Shown: positions 1 to 10,638 of the stretch, piece after piece
How the letters are laid out: the number at the start of each line of letters is the position of its first letter
Numbering within the stretch: position 1 is the stretch's first letter
Notes under the pieces: model-generated
Databases searched by the model: none
Told to the model about the DNA's origin: nothing
What the model saw: the letters and a program-made list of their open reading frames with translations, nothing else
Assembly (NCBI GenBank): GCA_030035585.1
Contig: CM057462.1
Location: 141,944,734 to 142,008,733 of the forward strand
DNA: 64,000 bases
From: Dugong dugon
Lineage: Eukaryota > Chordata > Mammalia > Sirenia > Dugongidae
Reading direction: 5' to 3'
Position numbers and translations under genes: made by a program

Positions 1-66
1 CAAACAGGTATTTGCTCAGGAGGTCCAGAGATTGACATTTCTGTGAAATTAATCTATATAGCCGAG

Positions 67-545
67 TGTCTTAGTCATCTAGTGCTGCTACAACAGAAAT
101 ACCACAAATGGGTGACTTTAACAAAGAGAAATTTATTTCCTTACAGTAAAGTAGGCTGAAGTCCAAATTCAGGGCGTCAGCTCCAGGGGAAGGCTTTCCC
201 TCTCTCGGCCTTCTCATCAGTGTTCCCCCAGACTAGGAGCTTCTCGGCACAGGGACCCCAGTCCAAAGGACATGCTCTGCTCCTGGCATTGCTTTCTTGA
301 TGGTATGAGGTCCCCCTGTCTCACTGCTCACTTCTGTCTTTTCTATCTCAAGAGATTGCCTCAGGACACAATCCAGTCTTGTAGATCCAGTCCTGCCTTA
401 CTAACACAACTGCCACCCATCCTCCTAAATCAACATCATAGAGGCAAGATTTACAACATATAGGAAAACCACACAGTACCAGGAGTCATGGCCCAGCCAA
501 ACTGATATACACATTTTTTGGGGGGACATAATTCAAACCATGACA
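67..545 (-). mobile_element. Solo MaLR-type (MLT1/MST-like) LTR
   Basis: On the minus strand the element ends in the typical phrase ...CTAGATGACTAAGACA and carries a polyadenylation-type AATAAA-like stretch close to that end, as MaLR LTRs do. It starts TGTC and ends GACA in the plus reading. Flanks CCGAG (62-66) and CCAAG (546-550) look like a 5-bp target duplication differing by one CpG decay. No internal gag or pol sequence accompanies it, so it is a solo LTR. It is clearly related to the copies at 1683, 5694 and 60263. The assignment to MaLR is from memory of the family and was not checked against a library. Confidence 0.75.
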
Positions 546-1682
546 CCAAGGACATTGCAAAGGTTAAGCAAATTCTATTTCTAATGCTATGATCACTAAA
601 TTGTAAATGCTAGCAGCTTTAAGTTTTGACAACTTTAGACCCTTAATTTTGAATGTGGATTCTTCTACCACAGTGAAATATCACATGCTAAAAATTAGGA
701 GTGGGCTATAAAAATCTACAGTATGGGATTTATCAAAACAGATTTTATAAGTATCTGGCTGGTTCTAGAAGTCGAATTGGTCTGATGATATTAGAGCATA
801 TGAAAAAAAATGTATGTGTTTGGGTTTAAAATTAAATATACCATAAATGTTAATCCAGTTGTCTTATTTTAAAAGAAAAAATGTAGGGCAATCTATTTGG
901 AAAGGGAATTTTGCAATTTACCTAAAAAATTCCAAGTATATCATTTAGCCCTTTGGCCCCCAGGAGGCCAAGGAATTATCTCTGCTTAGATAATTTGTAA
1001 TCACAAATTATTTTTATATACTTTTTTCCCCTTTGCTAATTAGAAAATGACAAAACAAAACTAAAACTGAAAAGGAACCAAAGCTCTTGTTATAGCTGAG
1101 CATCAGAGTCACGAGTCTCAGGTACAGCTGCATAAGAGTGAATGTTCTTTTGTGGTTAACACCTGGGTTTGTCTATTTATAGAAAGATATCACAGGTTTA
1201 AACAGAGGAAAATGACTCCAAATCCAATAAAATTTGGAATGCACAGCTACCAGCAATATCAGGGGATTTTCACCCAATATATCTGCCAACAAATCAATAA
1301 CATGAGAAAATCCTTCTGTATTGTGCACAGTCAAATGCTCACTAACAGGTACTACTGCCTAAATTAATATAATCCCAGAAGTGCTTTATATGTGTCAAAG
1401 CTAATACCACAGAGGCTTAAAATTCACATGATAAACTGGAGGATATTTCTTAATAATCGTTTAAATAAAAGGAAATTATGTGAAGATTCTGAATTAAATG
1501 CTCCTCCACTGAGTTCACTCAGTCAAAATTGCTCTTGTCTCTAGATGGCATGTATCTCTGTCCACATTTCTTCACATTGCACATTCAAAGAAAGCAGCAA
1601 GCATTGTTTGTAAATTACTTCTTTCACTAAAAATTTATGACTGCTTCTTGCAACTGTTTTTTATAAAGATTGTGTTGGATAT
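546..1682. other. Unassigned AT-rich DNA
   Basis: I see no gene and no repeat I can name here. Open frames are short (longest about 70 codons) and look random. Confidence 0.5.
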
Positions 1683-2202
1683 TGTTATGGACTGAATAGT
1701 GTCACCTAAAAATGCGTGTCAACTTGACTAGGCCATGATTCTCTATATTGTGTGATTGTCCAGCATTTTGTCATCAGTGTGATTTTCCTATGTGTTGTAA
1801 ATCCTACCTCTATGATGTTAACGAGGCAGGATTAGAGGCAGTTATGTTAATGAAGCAGGACTCAATCTATAAGATTAGGTTGTGTCTTGAGTCTGTCTCT
1901 TTTTAGATATAAAATAGAGAAGCGAACAGAGAGACAGGAGAACTTCATACCAGCAACAAAGTAGTGCCAGGAGCAGAGCGTGTCCTTTGGACCCAGGGTT
2001 GCTGCACTGAGAAGCTCCTAGACCAGGGGAAGATTGATGACAAGGACCTTCCTCCAGAGCTGACACAGAGAGAAAGCTACCTCCTGGAACTGGTGCCTTG
2101 AATTCGGACTTCTAGCCTACTAGACTGAGAGGATAAACTTCTGTTTGTTGAAGCCATTCACTTGTGGAATTTCTTTTACAGCAGCACTAGATGACTAAGA
2201 CA
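1683..2202 (+). mobile_element. Solo MaLR-type LTR
   Basis: It begins TGTTATGGACTGAATAGTGT and ends GATGACTAAGACA, with GATAT (1678-1682) and GATAC (2203-2207) as the probable 5-bp target duplication. The middle phrase about a 'gagcagagcgtgtcctttgg' segment recurs in the LTRs at 48470 and 60263, so these are copies of one family. No retroviral coding sequence adjoins it. Confidence 0.8.
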
Positions 2203-2689
2203 GATACAACACTTGTGCTTTCATGGAAATGTCTCTCACTGCGCACACTTTCACACTCAGATCGGAAGTCACCACCTCTCTGAAGCCTGCCCAGAGTCCC
2301 CAAGGAAGAGCAGTGCCTTCCTTATTTGTTTCTTACTACTTCTTTGTAGCATTTATCACGCTTTCGTAACCATGCCTTCTAGCCCTTGAGTATAGTGTAG
2401 CATAAGGACCTGGCTTATATTTTACTGAGTAAATACATGTAAATGTCATATCCCATAGGCAATAGAGCATATGAACAATATCTGTCATATTACTTAATGG
2501 AGGATTGGGTTTTTATTAAGTGTAGTTTTACTTTGAAGATCAAGGTTTGATAGGGAAGATAGCCATACAAACAGAAACTATCTTATAACTGGGTTTAAGT
2601 TGGTACATTCCAAGTTTGCAATGTACTAGTGCTGTGCTCTACTCTCTGGGAAGTTTTCTAAAAAAGTCATAAAAAATTTTTGAATAGTT

Positions 2690-2795
2690 ATGACCTAAAA
2701 AGCACACAGTATTAGGTGCTAGAGATATAAATAAATAAGGCAGAAGAGTTGCCCTCAAGGAGATGCCAATTTAGTAAAAGACAGAGACTTCCTAC
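2690..2795 (-). mobile_element. L2 LINE 3' fragment
   Basis: The plus strand reads like the reverse complement of the L2 3' region: 'taggtgctagagatataaataaa', then a segment about counts ahead of 'gccctcaaggag'. The match is short and decayed, and MIR is the alternative. Confidence 0.5.
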
Positions 2796-2986
2796 TCTCA
2801 GAATCTTTAAAATTATTGGAAATTTATTCTGTAATTATTACTTACATCTTATTTCTATTGAATAGCATTGATCCTGAAAAAACAAAATAAGGTTAATGCC
2901 ACATTAAAAAAAAACAACAACCCTATTTTGGTTTCCTTAGAAGGAAAACTACAATTGTTTGTCTAACTTGACTCAACTTAAAGGAA

Positions 2987-3199
2987 CAAAAAAAAAAAAA
3001 AAACCACTGCCATCAAGTTTGTTCCAACTCATAGAGACCTCATAGGGTTTCTGAGGCTGTAAATCTCTGTGGAAGTAGACTGCCACATCTTTCTCCCCTT
3101 TCTCCCACATCTTTCTTCCTGTGGAGCTGCTGGTGGTTTGGAACCACTGACCTTTAGGTTGGCAGTCTATGGCTTTAACCACTGTGCTACCAGGGTTCC
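2987..3199 (-). mobile_element. AfroSINE, long subtype
   Basis: Read on the minus strand it has a tRNA-like head (…CTGGTAGCACAGTGG…, box A-like, then a decayed box B), a middle that includes the 'gactgccacatctttctccc' segment, and a tail about equal to the RTE 3' end. The A-run at 2988-3003 is its reverse-complement tail side. The small open frame over it is a by-product. Confidence 0.85.
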
Positions 3200-3274
3200 T
3201 TAAGAAAGGGCATATAAAACTCTTCACTGAAGAAATACCAATATATATGACATTTTGATACTCTGGCTAGTTGT

Positions 3275-3560
3275 ATCTGAGAAAGAGAGACGGGGAGGAG
3301 GGAAGAAGGGGAGAAAAAAGGAGGAAGAGGAGGAAAGAAAGGAGGAGAAGGATATGGAGAAGCAAAAGAAAGTAAAGTTGAGATAAATTAGAAAGAGGAA
3401 AATCATAAGAATAGGAATAAAGAAAATTTTGGATGACAGATAAAAGGAAAGAAAAAGGCAGTGAGGAAAACAGAAAAGAAAAAAAATGGAGAGGAAAGTC
3501 TTATGGTACACAAGGGAGGTCAGTGCAGAGACGAAAGGCAAGAAGAAACCAAAAGAATCA
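3275..3560 (+). repeat. Purine-rich (GA/A) low-complexity tract
   Basis: About 285 bases of the plus strand are overwhelmingly A and G, with runs such as gaggaagaggaggaaagaaa. The 128-aa minus-strand frame over it is a low-complexity shadow (Phe/Ser/Leu-rich) and I do not regard it as a gene. Confidence 0.8.
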
Positions 3561-3689
3561 GCTAAAATTGATTGCAGCATTTCTGGGGATTGAGAAATGG
3601 GTGACAGCATATGTAAAAAGCCTTTTAGAATTATTTAAATCTTTAAATTATGTGAATGTATAACATGGATTAAAATAAAATAAAAAATT

Positions 3690-5055
3690 TAAAATCCTTG
3701 ACCATTACCTCTTTCATTCACCAATCCTATCTCTGCACCCTTTCATGACAATATTCCTTAAAATAGTTTTCTGTATGTGCTCTTTCCTCACTCCCATTCT
3801 TTTCTCAAGCCTCTATAATCCATCTTTAATTTACAACACTCTACTGAATTGGTTCTTGTCAGAGTCAGCAATGATCAGCATCTCGCCAAAGTCAATGTTC
3901 CATTTTAATTATCTTATTTGACTTTGCGATAATATTTTTACACAGTTGACCACTGTCTTAATTTTTGAAATATTTCTCCTAAGTTCATAGTCACGTAACA
4001 TTTGACTGCCTTTTTTCTCTACTTCCATGGAGATTCCTTTAAAGTCTCCTTTGGAGACTTCTCTTCCTTTGACAGATCTCTGAAGTGCTGAAGGGTTACA
4101 TTACTTTGGTCCTGAGTCCTGATCTTTTCTTTTTCTAACCCTTCTTTGAAGATGATCTTTCCAATTCCATAGTTTTAAATACAAGCCATGTACTAATGAC
4201 ACTCAAATTTATATTTCCAGCTTGGCTCTGTCCTGGACTCCAGACTCATATCCATCTTCTTATTCAACATTTCCACTTCTCTGTTTAGTAGATATATCAA
4301 TGCTACCAGGGTCAAAACAGAACTAATAATTCCCACCTTTCTTCACTCTACTTCTGCCCAAATGCAGTCTTCCCAAAGATACCCTACCTCAGTTATTGGC
4401 ATTGCTATCTATCCGGTTGCTTAGACCAAAAGTATGAGTCATATTTTCTCACACTTTACATGTATTTTCTGCACAGCCTGTCATGTCTCTTCTGCCAAAA
4501 TATATTCAAAATTTAAACAGTTATCATTTTCACTGCTACAGTTTTAGTCCAAACTATGATAATCATGTCTGGTTTCCTGCAGTAGTCTCTGAACTAGAAT
4601 CTTTTACTTCATTCTTGCTTACCTGCAGTCTATCCTCCACATAAGCCAGAAGGATCTATCTAATATGTAAATAAGATCATGTCATTCTCTGCATAGAAGC
4701 TTCCCATGAATTTCCATTGATATCAACTTATATCTATACTCATTTACCTAGTTTACACACCCTTATATGATTTGGCCTTGACCTGACACTTTAAGCTCAT
4801 TCTCACTCTTATTCAGTATCCCAAACCAAAAACCAAACACGCTGTCGATTCTGACTCATAGCGACCTTATAGAACAGAGTAGAACCGCCCCATAGGGCTT
4901 CCAAGGAGTGGCTGGTGGATTTGAACTGCTGACCTTTTTGTTAGCAGCTGAGCTCTTAAGTACTGTGCCACCAGCGTTCCAACTCCACCTATGTTGTCTT
5001 GCTTTCTACTCTTCAAATGTTCCAGCTTATTCTCACCAATTTCAGTAGGGTAAAT
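3690..5055 (+). mobile_element. L2 LINE ORF2 region, interrupted by an AfroSINE
   Basis: The plus strand follows the L2 reverse transcriptase region in order: 'cacagttgaccact', a decayed YADD-type segment near 4165-4200 ('ccatgtactaatgacactca'), 'gactcatatccatcttc', 'cagttattggcattgctatc', and 'tatgatttggccttgacctg'. Stops are frequent, so it is a fossil. The AfroSINE at 4820-4980 splits it, and L2-like text resumes at about 4981. Confidence 0.7.
4820..4980 (-). mobile_element. AfroSINE, short subtype
   Basis: It has the RTE-like tail ('gattctgactcatagcgacc' on the plus strand), the 'cagagtagaaccgccccata' core and the tRNA-like head near 4930-4980. It lacks the roughly 60-bp 'gactgccacatctttctcc' block present in the copies at 2987 and 6052. 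Confidence 0.85.
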
Positions 5056-5693
5056 ACTCCCACAATGACTGATTTAAAGCCAATAGCATGATATCACTAA
5101 ACATTGAGTTGGAAGAAGATGCACAAAATCAGCTCTGGTACACCCTGGATGAAACCATTTTATGGAATATTGCTTGGGAACTTTACAATGAAGGGACTTT
5201 AGTATCATTAAAATAGACACTATTGCTAATTATTCTTCATGATGTGATGAGAATAATTATTCCTCATGATATGATGAGATATGTTATCTACAGCACCACC
5301 TAACCTAAGTAAACTAGAGAGCTAAATTCCATTTTAAGGAAACATATTGGAAAGAGGATCAACTTACATGAAAGGAAGCACACAGACCAATCCAAGATAT
5401 AGCACATTCTACAACTGTTCAAGTGTCTAAAAGAAATTAGTGATGTGAGAAGAAAACACAATGAGTGACATCTGTTCTGCTTTAAGGAAGTCTAAGAGAC
5501 ATAATAATAACCTTCAAAATAAAATGCCATGTAAGAAATTTGTTTAGATCCTGATTTCAAGAAAGCAACTATAAAAACACATTTTGATACAACTGAAGAA
5601 AATTTAGAATATGGAAATTTGATTATGGTATTAGTTGATACTAAGGAATATCACCACTTCTGTTAGACATAATAACTCTGTGGCTATGGGAAT
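5056..5693. other. Unassigned DNA
   Basis: I recognise no gene, RNA or named repeat. It includes a short local duplication around 5228-5280 ('ttcatgatgtgatgagaata' followed by 'cctcatgatatgatgagat'). Confidence 0.5.
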
Positions 5694-6310
5694 TGTCTTA
5701 GTCATCTAGTGCTGCTGTAAGAGAAATACCACAAGTGAGTGGCTGTAACAAACAGAAATTTGTTTTCTCACAGTTTAGGAGCCTAGAAGTTCGAATTCAG
5801 AGCACCAGATCTAGGGAAAGGCTTTCTCTCTCAGTTGGCTCTCAGGGAAGATCTTTATTCCTTGGCTCCTTGGTTATCTTCATGTGGCATGGCATTTATC
5901 TTCTCCCGTCTCTGCTTGCTCAGTTGCTTGTTTAATCTCTTTTATATCTCAAAAGAGATTGCTTCAAGACACACCCTACAGTAATACCGTCTAATTAACA
6001 TAGCAAAGAAAACCTATTCCCAAATGAGATTATAACCACTGGTATAAACCCAAAAAAAAAAAAAACTGTTGTTGTGGAGTAGATTCCGACTCATAGCAAC
6101 CCTATAGCTACCTTATAGGACAGAGTAGAACTACCTCAAAGGGTTTCCAAGGCTGTAAATCTTTATGGAAGTAGATTGCCACATCTTTCTCCCACAGAAT
6201 GGCTGAGTGGGTTCAAACTGCTGACCTTTCAGTTAGTAGCCCAGCGCTTAACCACTGCGCCACCAGGGCTCCTAACTATAGGTATAGGGGACACAATTCA
6301 ATCCATAACA
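5694..6310 (-). mobile_element. Solo MaLR-type LTR with nested AfroSINE
   Basis: It starts TGTCTTAGTCATCTAGTGCT like the LTR at 67 and ends CCATAACA. A perfect 5-bp target duplication, GGAAT, lies at 5689-5693 and 6311-6315. An AfroSINE (6052-6272) is inserted near the end. The flanks of that SINE (AACCACTGGTATA-like and AACTATAGGTATA) look like its diverged target duplication. Confidence 0.85.
6052..6272 (-). mobile_element. AfroSINE, long subtype, inside an LTR
   Basis: It has the RTE-like tail after an A-run, then 'agaactacctcaaagggttt', the 'gattgccacatctttctccc' block, and a tRNA-like head reading (minus strand) GGAGCCCTGGTGGCGCAGTG. It is younger than the LTR it interrupts. Confidence 0.9.
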
Positions 6311-6529
6311 GGAATTTGTACTGAAACAATTAGGGGTGAAATGACATGATGTTTGTGAATTTCTTTAAAATACTTCACAAAGCAAAAAATAATAAGGAAG
6401 GATAAAGCAAATGTGGACAAAACCCTGATAATTTTATCTGAGTGATGAGTATATAGGTTCATTTGGTACTCGTCTTTTACTTTTTACTATATTTGAAACA
6501 TTTCATAATAAAAACTATTAAAACACCTC

Positions 6530-7265
6530 AGGGCCTGATTACTTATGATCTTTTCTTTGCTTTTACCCTGATCTAAGTCATTACCATTCCTCATGCGGAT
6601 TATTGCAATAGATTGTGATATCATCCTTCTATATCTACCCATATCTCCTTAAGTCTATTTGCAGGCAAAGTCATCCTGTACTTTGCTCAAAACTCTGCTG
6701 TGGATATCCATGTTCTTCAGAGTAAAAGCCTAAGTCCTTGCAATGTCCTATATAATGCCTTACATGACCTAGCTCCTCCTACATCACTAAGCCAATCTTC
6801 TCTACTCCTCCCCTCACTTGCCTCCAGCCACAATGGTCTCCTTTTTCTCCTTTCTCATGCCAAGAATGCACCTTAGGGTCTCTAGTTTAGCTGATTGCTC
6901 TGCTTAGCATACTCATGGCTAAATCCCTTACCTGCAACCTTTTGCTCAAACGCCACTTCATTAATGTGGATCAGTATGCCCCCTCATCCTGTCCCAGTTA
7001 GAATTATGACCTACCCCTTTCCATCCCAAACACCCTCCACTTCCTCACCCTGCTCTACTTTTTTCATCGCATTTATCGTCTTTTAATATATTTTTCTAAT
7101 TAATTTTATGTTTAATTATCTGTCATTCCCTGCTGGAATGCAAGCTCCATCAGGGCAAGGCTTTTGTTTGTTTGCTTGTTTGTTTATTTTTATATCCCAA
7201 ATACCTAAAATAGTGCTTGGAGCATAATACATAATAAATATTCCTTAGGTAAATGAATGAATGAA
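6530..7265 (+). mobile_element. L2 LINE 3' region
   Basis: The order matches the L2 3' part: 'attattgcaatagattgtga', 'agagtaaaagcctaagtcct', 'atgacctagctcctcc', 'gctccagcca' type text, 'gaatgcaagctccatcagg', and the ending '...aataaatattcctta..aatgaatgaatgaat'. That ending is the usual L2 terminus. It may be the continuation of the L2 at 3690-5055, separated by the LTR insertion. Confidence 0.75.
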
Positions 7266-8134
7266 TTTTTAAGAGATGATAAACTTATATCTGAAGGCTT
7301 TAAATATGAAAGTGTATATAGACAAGCCACACTACAGTTAAGAATGCAGTGTCACTTTAAATAAAATATGTAATAAAGAGCTGGTGGTTAGTTTATGATG
7401 TCTTGATTGGCTTGTTTCCCATCTAGATCACTTTAATACCCTCCAGCTAAAAAGCATATAAATTCTAATTAATGCTATGATTTGGTTTAGTTTGAATGAG
7501 ACAATGAAAAGTAGAATTTTGAAATTTGTCAAAATACATGTTGGTTTTTCACATCTGTTGCTGTTCAAGGAATGGTGATTAGCAAAGTTAATTTTTGAGG
7601 GTTAATTACTGAGGTAGATGGTACAGAATATATCAAAAATCATAAATTTTTATCTAAAAACTTTGAACTGAATAATTAATAAAATATGTTCTATAACTCA
7701 CCTCCAGGAGCTTAAAAAAAAAAAAAAGCTAGATGGATGAAAGCTTATTTAAAAGCTCTGTTCAGTCTTCAAATCTTCTCAGTGTGATACCATACCTCTT
7801 GCTCGTTAAGAAGAATCCACCTGCATGGTCAGTATTAAACAGAAGAAAAAAGAAAAACTATCTTTGAAACTGGAACAAAACTTAAAGAGAGGAAAGGGGA
7901 AGCAGGTACTAGTGCTTATCCTTTTGCAGAATGAATTAGTAAAACATTAGATAAAGTACAGAAAATTAAAAAAATAAGGTGGAGTAAGTAAAAAGCTGGC
8001 AAACATCTGCCCATTAATTGTTTAATAATTAGTCGTGATACCAATGAGAAGGGTGAACAAGAAGAGGACCAAAATGTTTACTTGTTTTGATCAACTGACT
8101 AATTGGATTGAGGAAGAAATGAAATGGAAAAATC
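7266..8134. other. Unassigned DNA
   Basis: I see no gene or named repeat in this stretch. An A-run occurs at 7713-7727. Confidence 0.5.
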
Positions 8135-8344
8135 AGAGACATCATGTACATCTTATACCTTGATTTTAGCAAGACATTTAATTGTCACAATATCTTTATG
8201 AGCAAACTGGAGAAATATGGGCTGAATAGTAACACAGTTGGGTAAAATTTTAACTGACTGGACAAATATACCTAATTATTGTCGATTAATGGATCAATGA
8301 AAGCTTTTATTACATGAGAAAGAGTCTGTTTTTCATGTATTAAC

Positions 8345-8515
8345 TCAGCTGAATAATAATAGCTGGCACTGTATGACATTTTGGAGTTCACAAAGGATTT
8401 GGCAGGTAAAATATCACATTTGGTTCTCCTAATGGCCTTGTGTTGAAGGCTGGGACAACGTGATTATCTTTAACTAGATGTGGAAACTGAGATTCAGAAG
8501 TGTAAGCAATTTCCC
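8345..8515 (+). mobile_element. MIR SINE
   Basis: It shows the MIR core order 'tttggagttcacaaaggatt', 'tcctaatggcc', 'gatgtggaaactgagattca', and 'gtaagcaatttccctaagg'. It is diverged but continuous. Confidence 0.65.
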
Positions 8516-8658
8516 TAAGGATATATGGACATGCTTGTTGATATTTCAGATGGCTCAAAGTTAAGAGGAATAAGTAACATGTTGGGTAAAATGATACAGA
8601 TGCAAAAACATCTCCAGAGTGGAAGCATATGACAAATCAAACAAGATGAAATTAAATT

Positions 8659-8675
8659 AAAAATAACTGGAATTG
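8659..8675 (+). repeat. Left target-site duplication of the full-length L1
   Basis: AAAAATAACTGGAATTG at 8659-8675 recurs at 17453-17469 directly after the poly(A). The base before it is T of a TT, so the cut site reads TT/AAAA, the known preference of the L1 endonuclease. The last G could belong to the element. Confidence 0.95.
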
Positions 8676-9040
8676 AGGGGCAAGATGGCGCTCTAGGCAG
8701 AAACACCACGCCGTCCCTCCACAGCAAAGATCCGAAAAACTAAGCCTAACAGAGAATCAACAATCCTGAAACCCTAGAACACCAAATGAAGAGATAAAGA
8801 ACTCAGCCAAACACCAAACGGAGTGAGAATACTAAAAGAGAACGGAGAGCGAGGAGAGACTCAGGCAGAGATTCCTTACCAGCTCGCGCGGCGCGGATCC
8901 ACCATCTTGGATTCCTGTCGGAGACCAGCAAACGGGAGAGCAGCCTTGCAGAGCATCTGGTCGGAGACACAACGACCGGTAAACTGCGGTGCGCGCTCTC
9001 CCACCACCCACCCCTCTCCGCCTCAGCTGGGGATCCCCTG

Positions 9041-9862
9041 CTTTCCGTGGCCAGAGTCCCTGGGCTGGGGGGTGCTGGTGCTTGGATTCCGCGCGCCTGG
9101 GCTGGCGGCTTTCTGGGAGCCGTTTGCTGGCGGCTAGCGAACCTTTCTCTGCCGCCTCCCCCTCCTTTTGCCTGGGTGCCTGGTTCCGAGTGCCGTCTCT
9201 GCTCTCTCCTGCGGGGCTGTAGGGCTGCGTGCGGGCGTGTGGCTGTTTCTGGGTCTGGGCTCCCGCGTGGGTGGGATCCCGGGGCCTTTGTTCGTTCGCC
9301 CCTCTGCTTTCCGTGGCCGGAGTCCCTGAGCTGGGGGGCGCCGGTGCTTGGATTCCGCGCGCCCGGGCTGGAGGCTTTCTGGGGGCCGTTTGCTGGCGCC
9401 TGGCGGGCCTTTTTCTGCCGCCTCCCCCTCCTTTTGCCTGGGTGCCTGGGTCCGGGTGCTGTCTCTGCTCTCTCCTGCGGGGCTGTGGAGCTGCGTGCGG
9501 GCGTGTGGCTGTTTCTGGGTCTGGGCTCCCGCGTGGGTGGGATCCCGGGGCCTTTGTTCGTTCACCCCTCTGCTTTCCGTGGCCGGGGTCCCTGGGCGGG
9601 GGGCCGCCGGTGCTTGGGTTCCGCGTGCCCGGGCTGGGGGCTTTCTGGGAGCCGTTTGCTGGCACCTAGCGGACCTTTTTCTGCCGCCTCCCCCTCCTTT
9701 TGCCTGGGTGCCTGGTTCCGAGTGCTGTCTCTGCTCTCTCCTGCGGGGCTGTAGGGCTGCGTTCGGGCGTGTGGCTGTTTCCAGGTCTGGGCTCCCGCGC
9801 GGGTGGGATCCGGGGGCCTTTGTTCATTGGCCCCTCTGCTTCCCGTGGCCACGGTCACTTAA
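9041..9862 (+). repeat. 266-bp tandem monomers in the L1 5' UTR
   Basis: The landmark CTTTCCGTGGCC occurs at 9041, 9307 and 9573, and CTTCCCGTGGCC at 9839. That gives three full monomers of exactly 266 bp (9041-9306, 9307-9572, 9573-9838) and the start of a fourth. By eye monomers 1 and 2 differ at about 18 positions without indels. All are GC-rich with many CpGs. This resembles the tandem promoter monomers of mouse L1 in design, but I see no sequence similarity to them. Confidence 0.93.
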
Positions 9863-10455
9863 CCCCGAGACTATCGGCTTCTTGGAATTCGCGCCCCTGA
9901 GTGGGGGCTCTCTGGGTCCCATTTGTAGGCACTGACTGCTGGTGTTGCCCTTTTTTTTTTTTTCTCTCAATTTTATTTTTCTTCCTTTTTTGATTAGTTT
10001 TGTCATATTTTACCTCTTTTTCTCTTTTGTCTTTCTTCATTGCTTAATTTCTTGTCCCTCTATCTCTTCCTTATCTTTCTGATCCCTGAATACCAGGCGA
10101 TGTATGCCTCTGTACCTTCTGGCCAGGCTGAGCTGTGAAAATTGAGACCGACTCCCCCAGACCTCATAGCTGCATCGGTGCGATCCCTGGGAACTTTGCA
10201 GTTTTTTAACTTTTCTGATTTTCATTTGGTCATTCTTTCCTTTTCTTTCTCTTCCCCCTTCTGGTTTCCTCCATCCCATAGTCTCTCATCTGTACATTCC
10301 AACGACAAGCTCCCCTAGCATTCTTTTATGTTTGTACGCTTTTTGCTCCTCCTCCTCTCTCCTCTCTCCCATATCCAGCTTAGCTTCACACATAACCATC
10401 TTCCCGCTGCACCCTACCTACCTGCACCGTGCACTAGACATCACATCACCAAGCG

Positions 10456-10638
10456 GTGCAGGCACGCCCTATTGGAACCTGCCCAGCACTGACTACCGAC
10501 CGTCCTGGTGGCTGCGGTGAGTGCCACAAGCAACCCATCCCAGTGGCTCCTCCTCAACTAGATCTGCCCAGCTGTACCACAAGAACGAAAAAAAAAAAAA
10601 AAAATCTACAATCAATAAACGAGAGAAATATCTACTGA
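10456..10638 (+). other. Upstream ORF abutting L1 ORF1
   Basis: A 60-codon frame ends with TGA at 10636-10638, immediately followed by the ORF1 ATG at 10639, in the same frame. The product would be Pro/Arg-rich and then Lys-rich because it crosses the A-run at 10569-10584. I know of no such protein. It may merely be chance, or it could tune ORF1 translation by reinitiation. Confidence 0.3.

Larger units (their letters stand above)
8135..8675 (+). mobile_element. CR1/L3-type LINE reverse transcriptase relic
   Basis: Reading 8140-8310 in one frame gives LDFSKTFN at about 8158, followed by KLEKYGLNSNTVG and SINGSM. These are the hallmarks of the CR1/L3 reverse transcriptase segment (usual form: a Leu-Asp-Phe-Ser-Lys-Ala-Phe-Asp motif, then a 'Gly-Leu... 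Trp-Ile' helix). After the MIR at about 8345-8515 the text 'gatggctcaaagttaagagg' to 'aacaagatgaaattaaa' matches the following RT block. The full L1 is inserted at 8675, and 17470-17500 probably carries the rest. It is decayed by several stops. Confidence 0.6.
8676..10638 (+). promoter_or_regulatory. L1 5' UTR and internal promoter
   Basis: The transcript start region opens with GAGGGGCAAGATGGCG. CAAGATGGCG at 8681-8690 fits a YY1 site, placed as YY1 sites are in human L1 (known role: fixing the start site). A reverse-oriented CCATCTTGG lies at 8903-8911. From about 8880 to 9950 the DNA is GC- and CpG-rich and contains the 266-bp monomers. From 9950 to 10638 it turns pyrimidine-rich and then normal. 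An A-run at 10569-10584 precedes ORF1. Promoter activity is inferred from position and composition. Confidence 0.8.

Noticed and set aside
3224..3610. 128-codon minus-strand frame rich in Phe/Ser/Leu
   Set aside because: It is the translation of a purine tract; low complexity, no domain.
8832..9665. 277-codon minus-strand frame across the L1 monomers (ORF0-like?)
   Set aside because: Because 266 is not a multiple of 3 and the DNA is GC-rich, several frames on both strands stay open here; stop codons are rare by composition. There is no sign of conservation, and the human L1 antisense ORF0 is not similar.
9047..9935. Three long plus-strand frames in the monomer array (146-235 codons)
   Set aside because: All three are open over the same repeats, which is an effect of GC richness rather than of coding.
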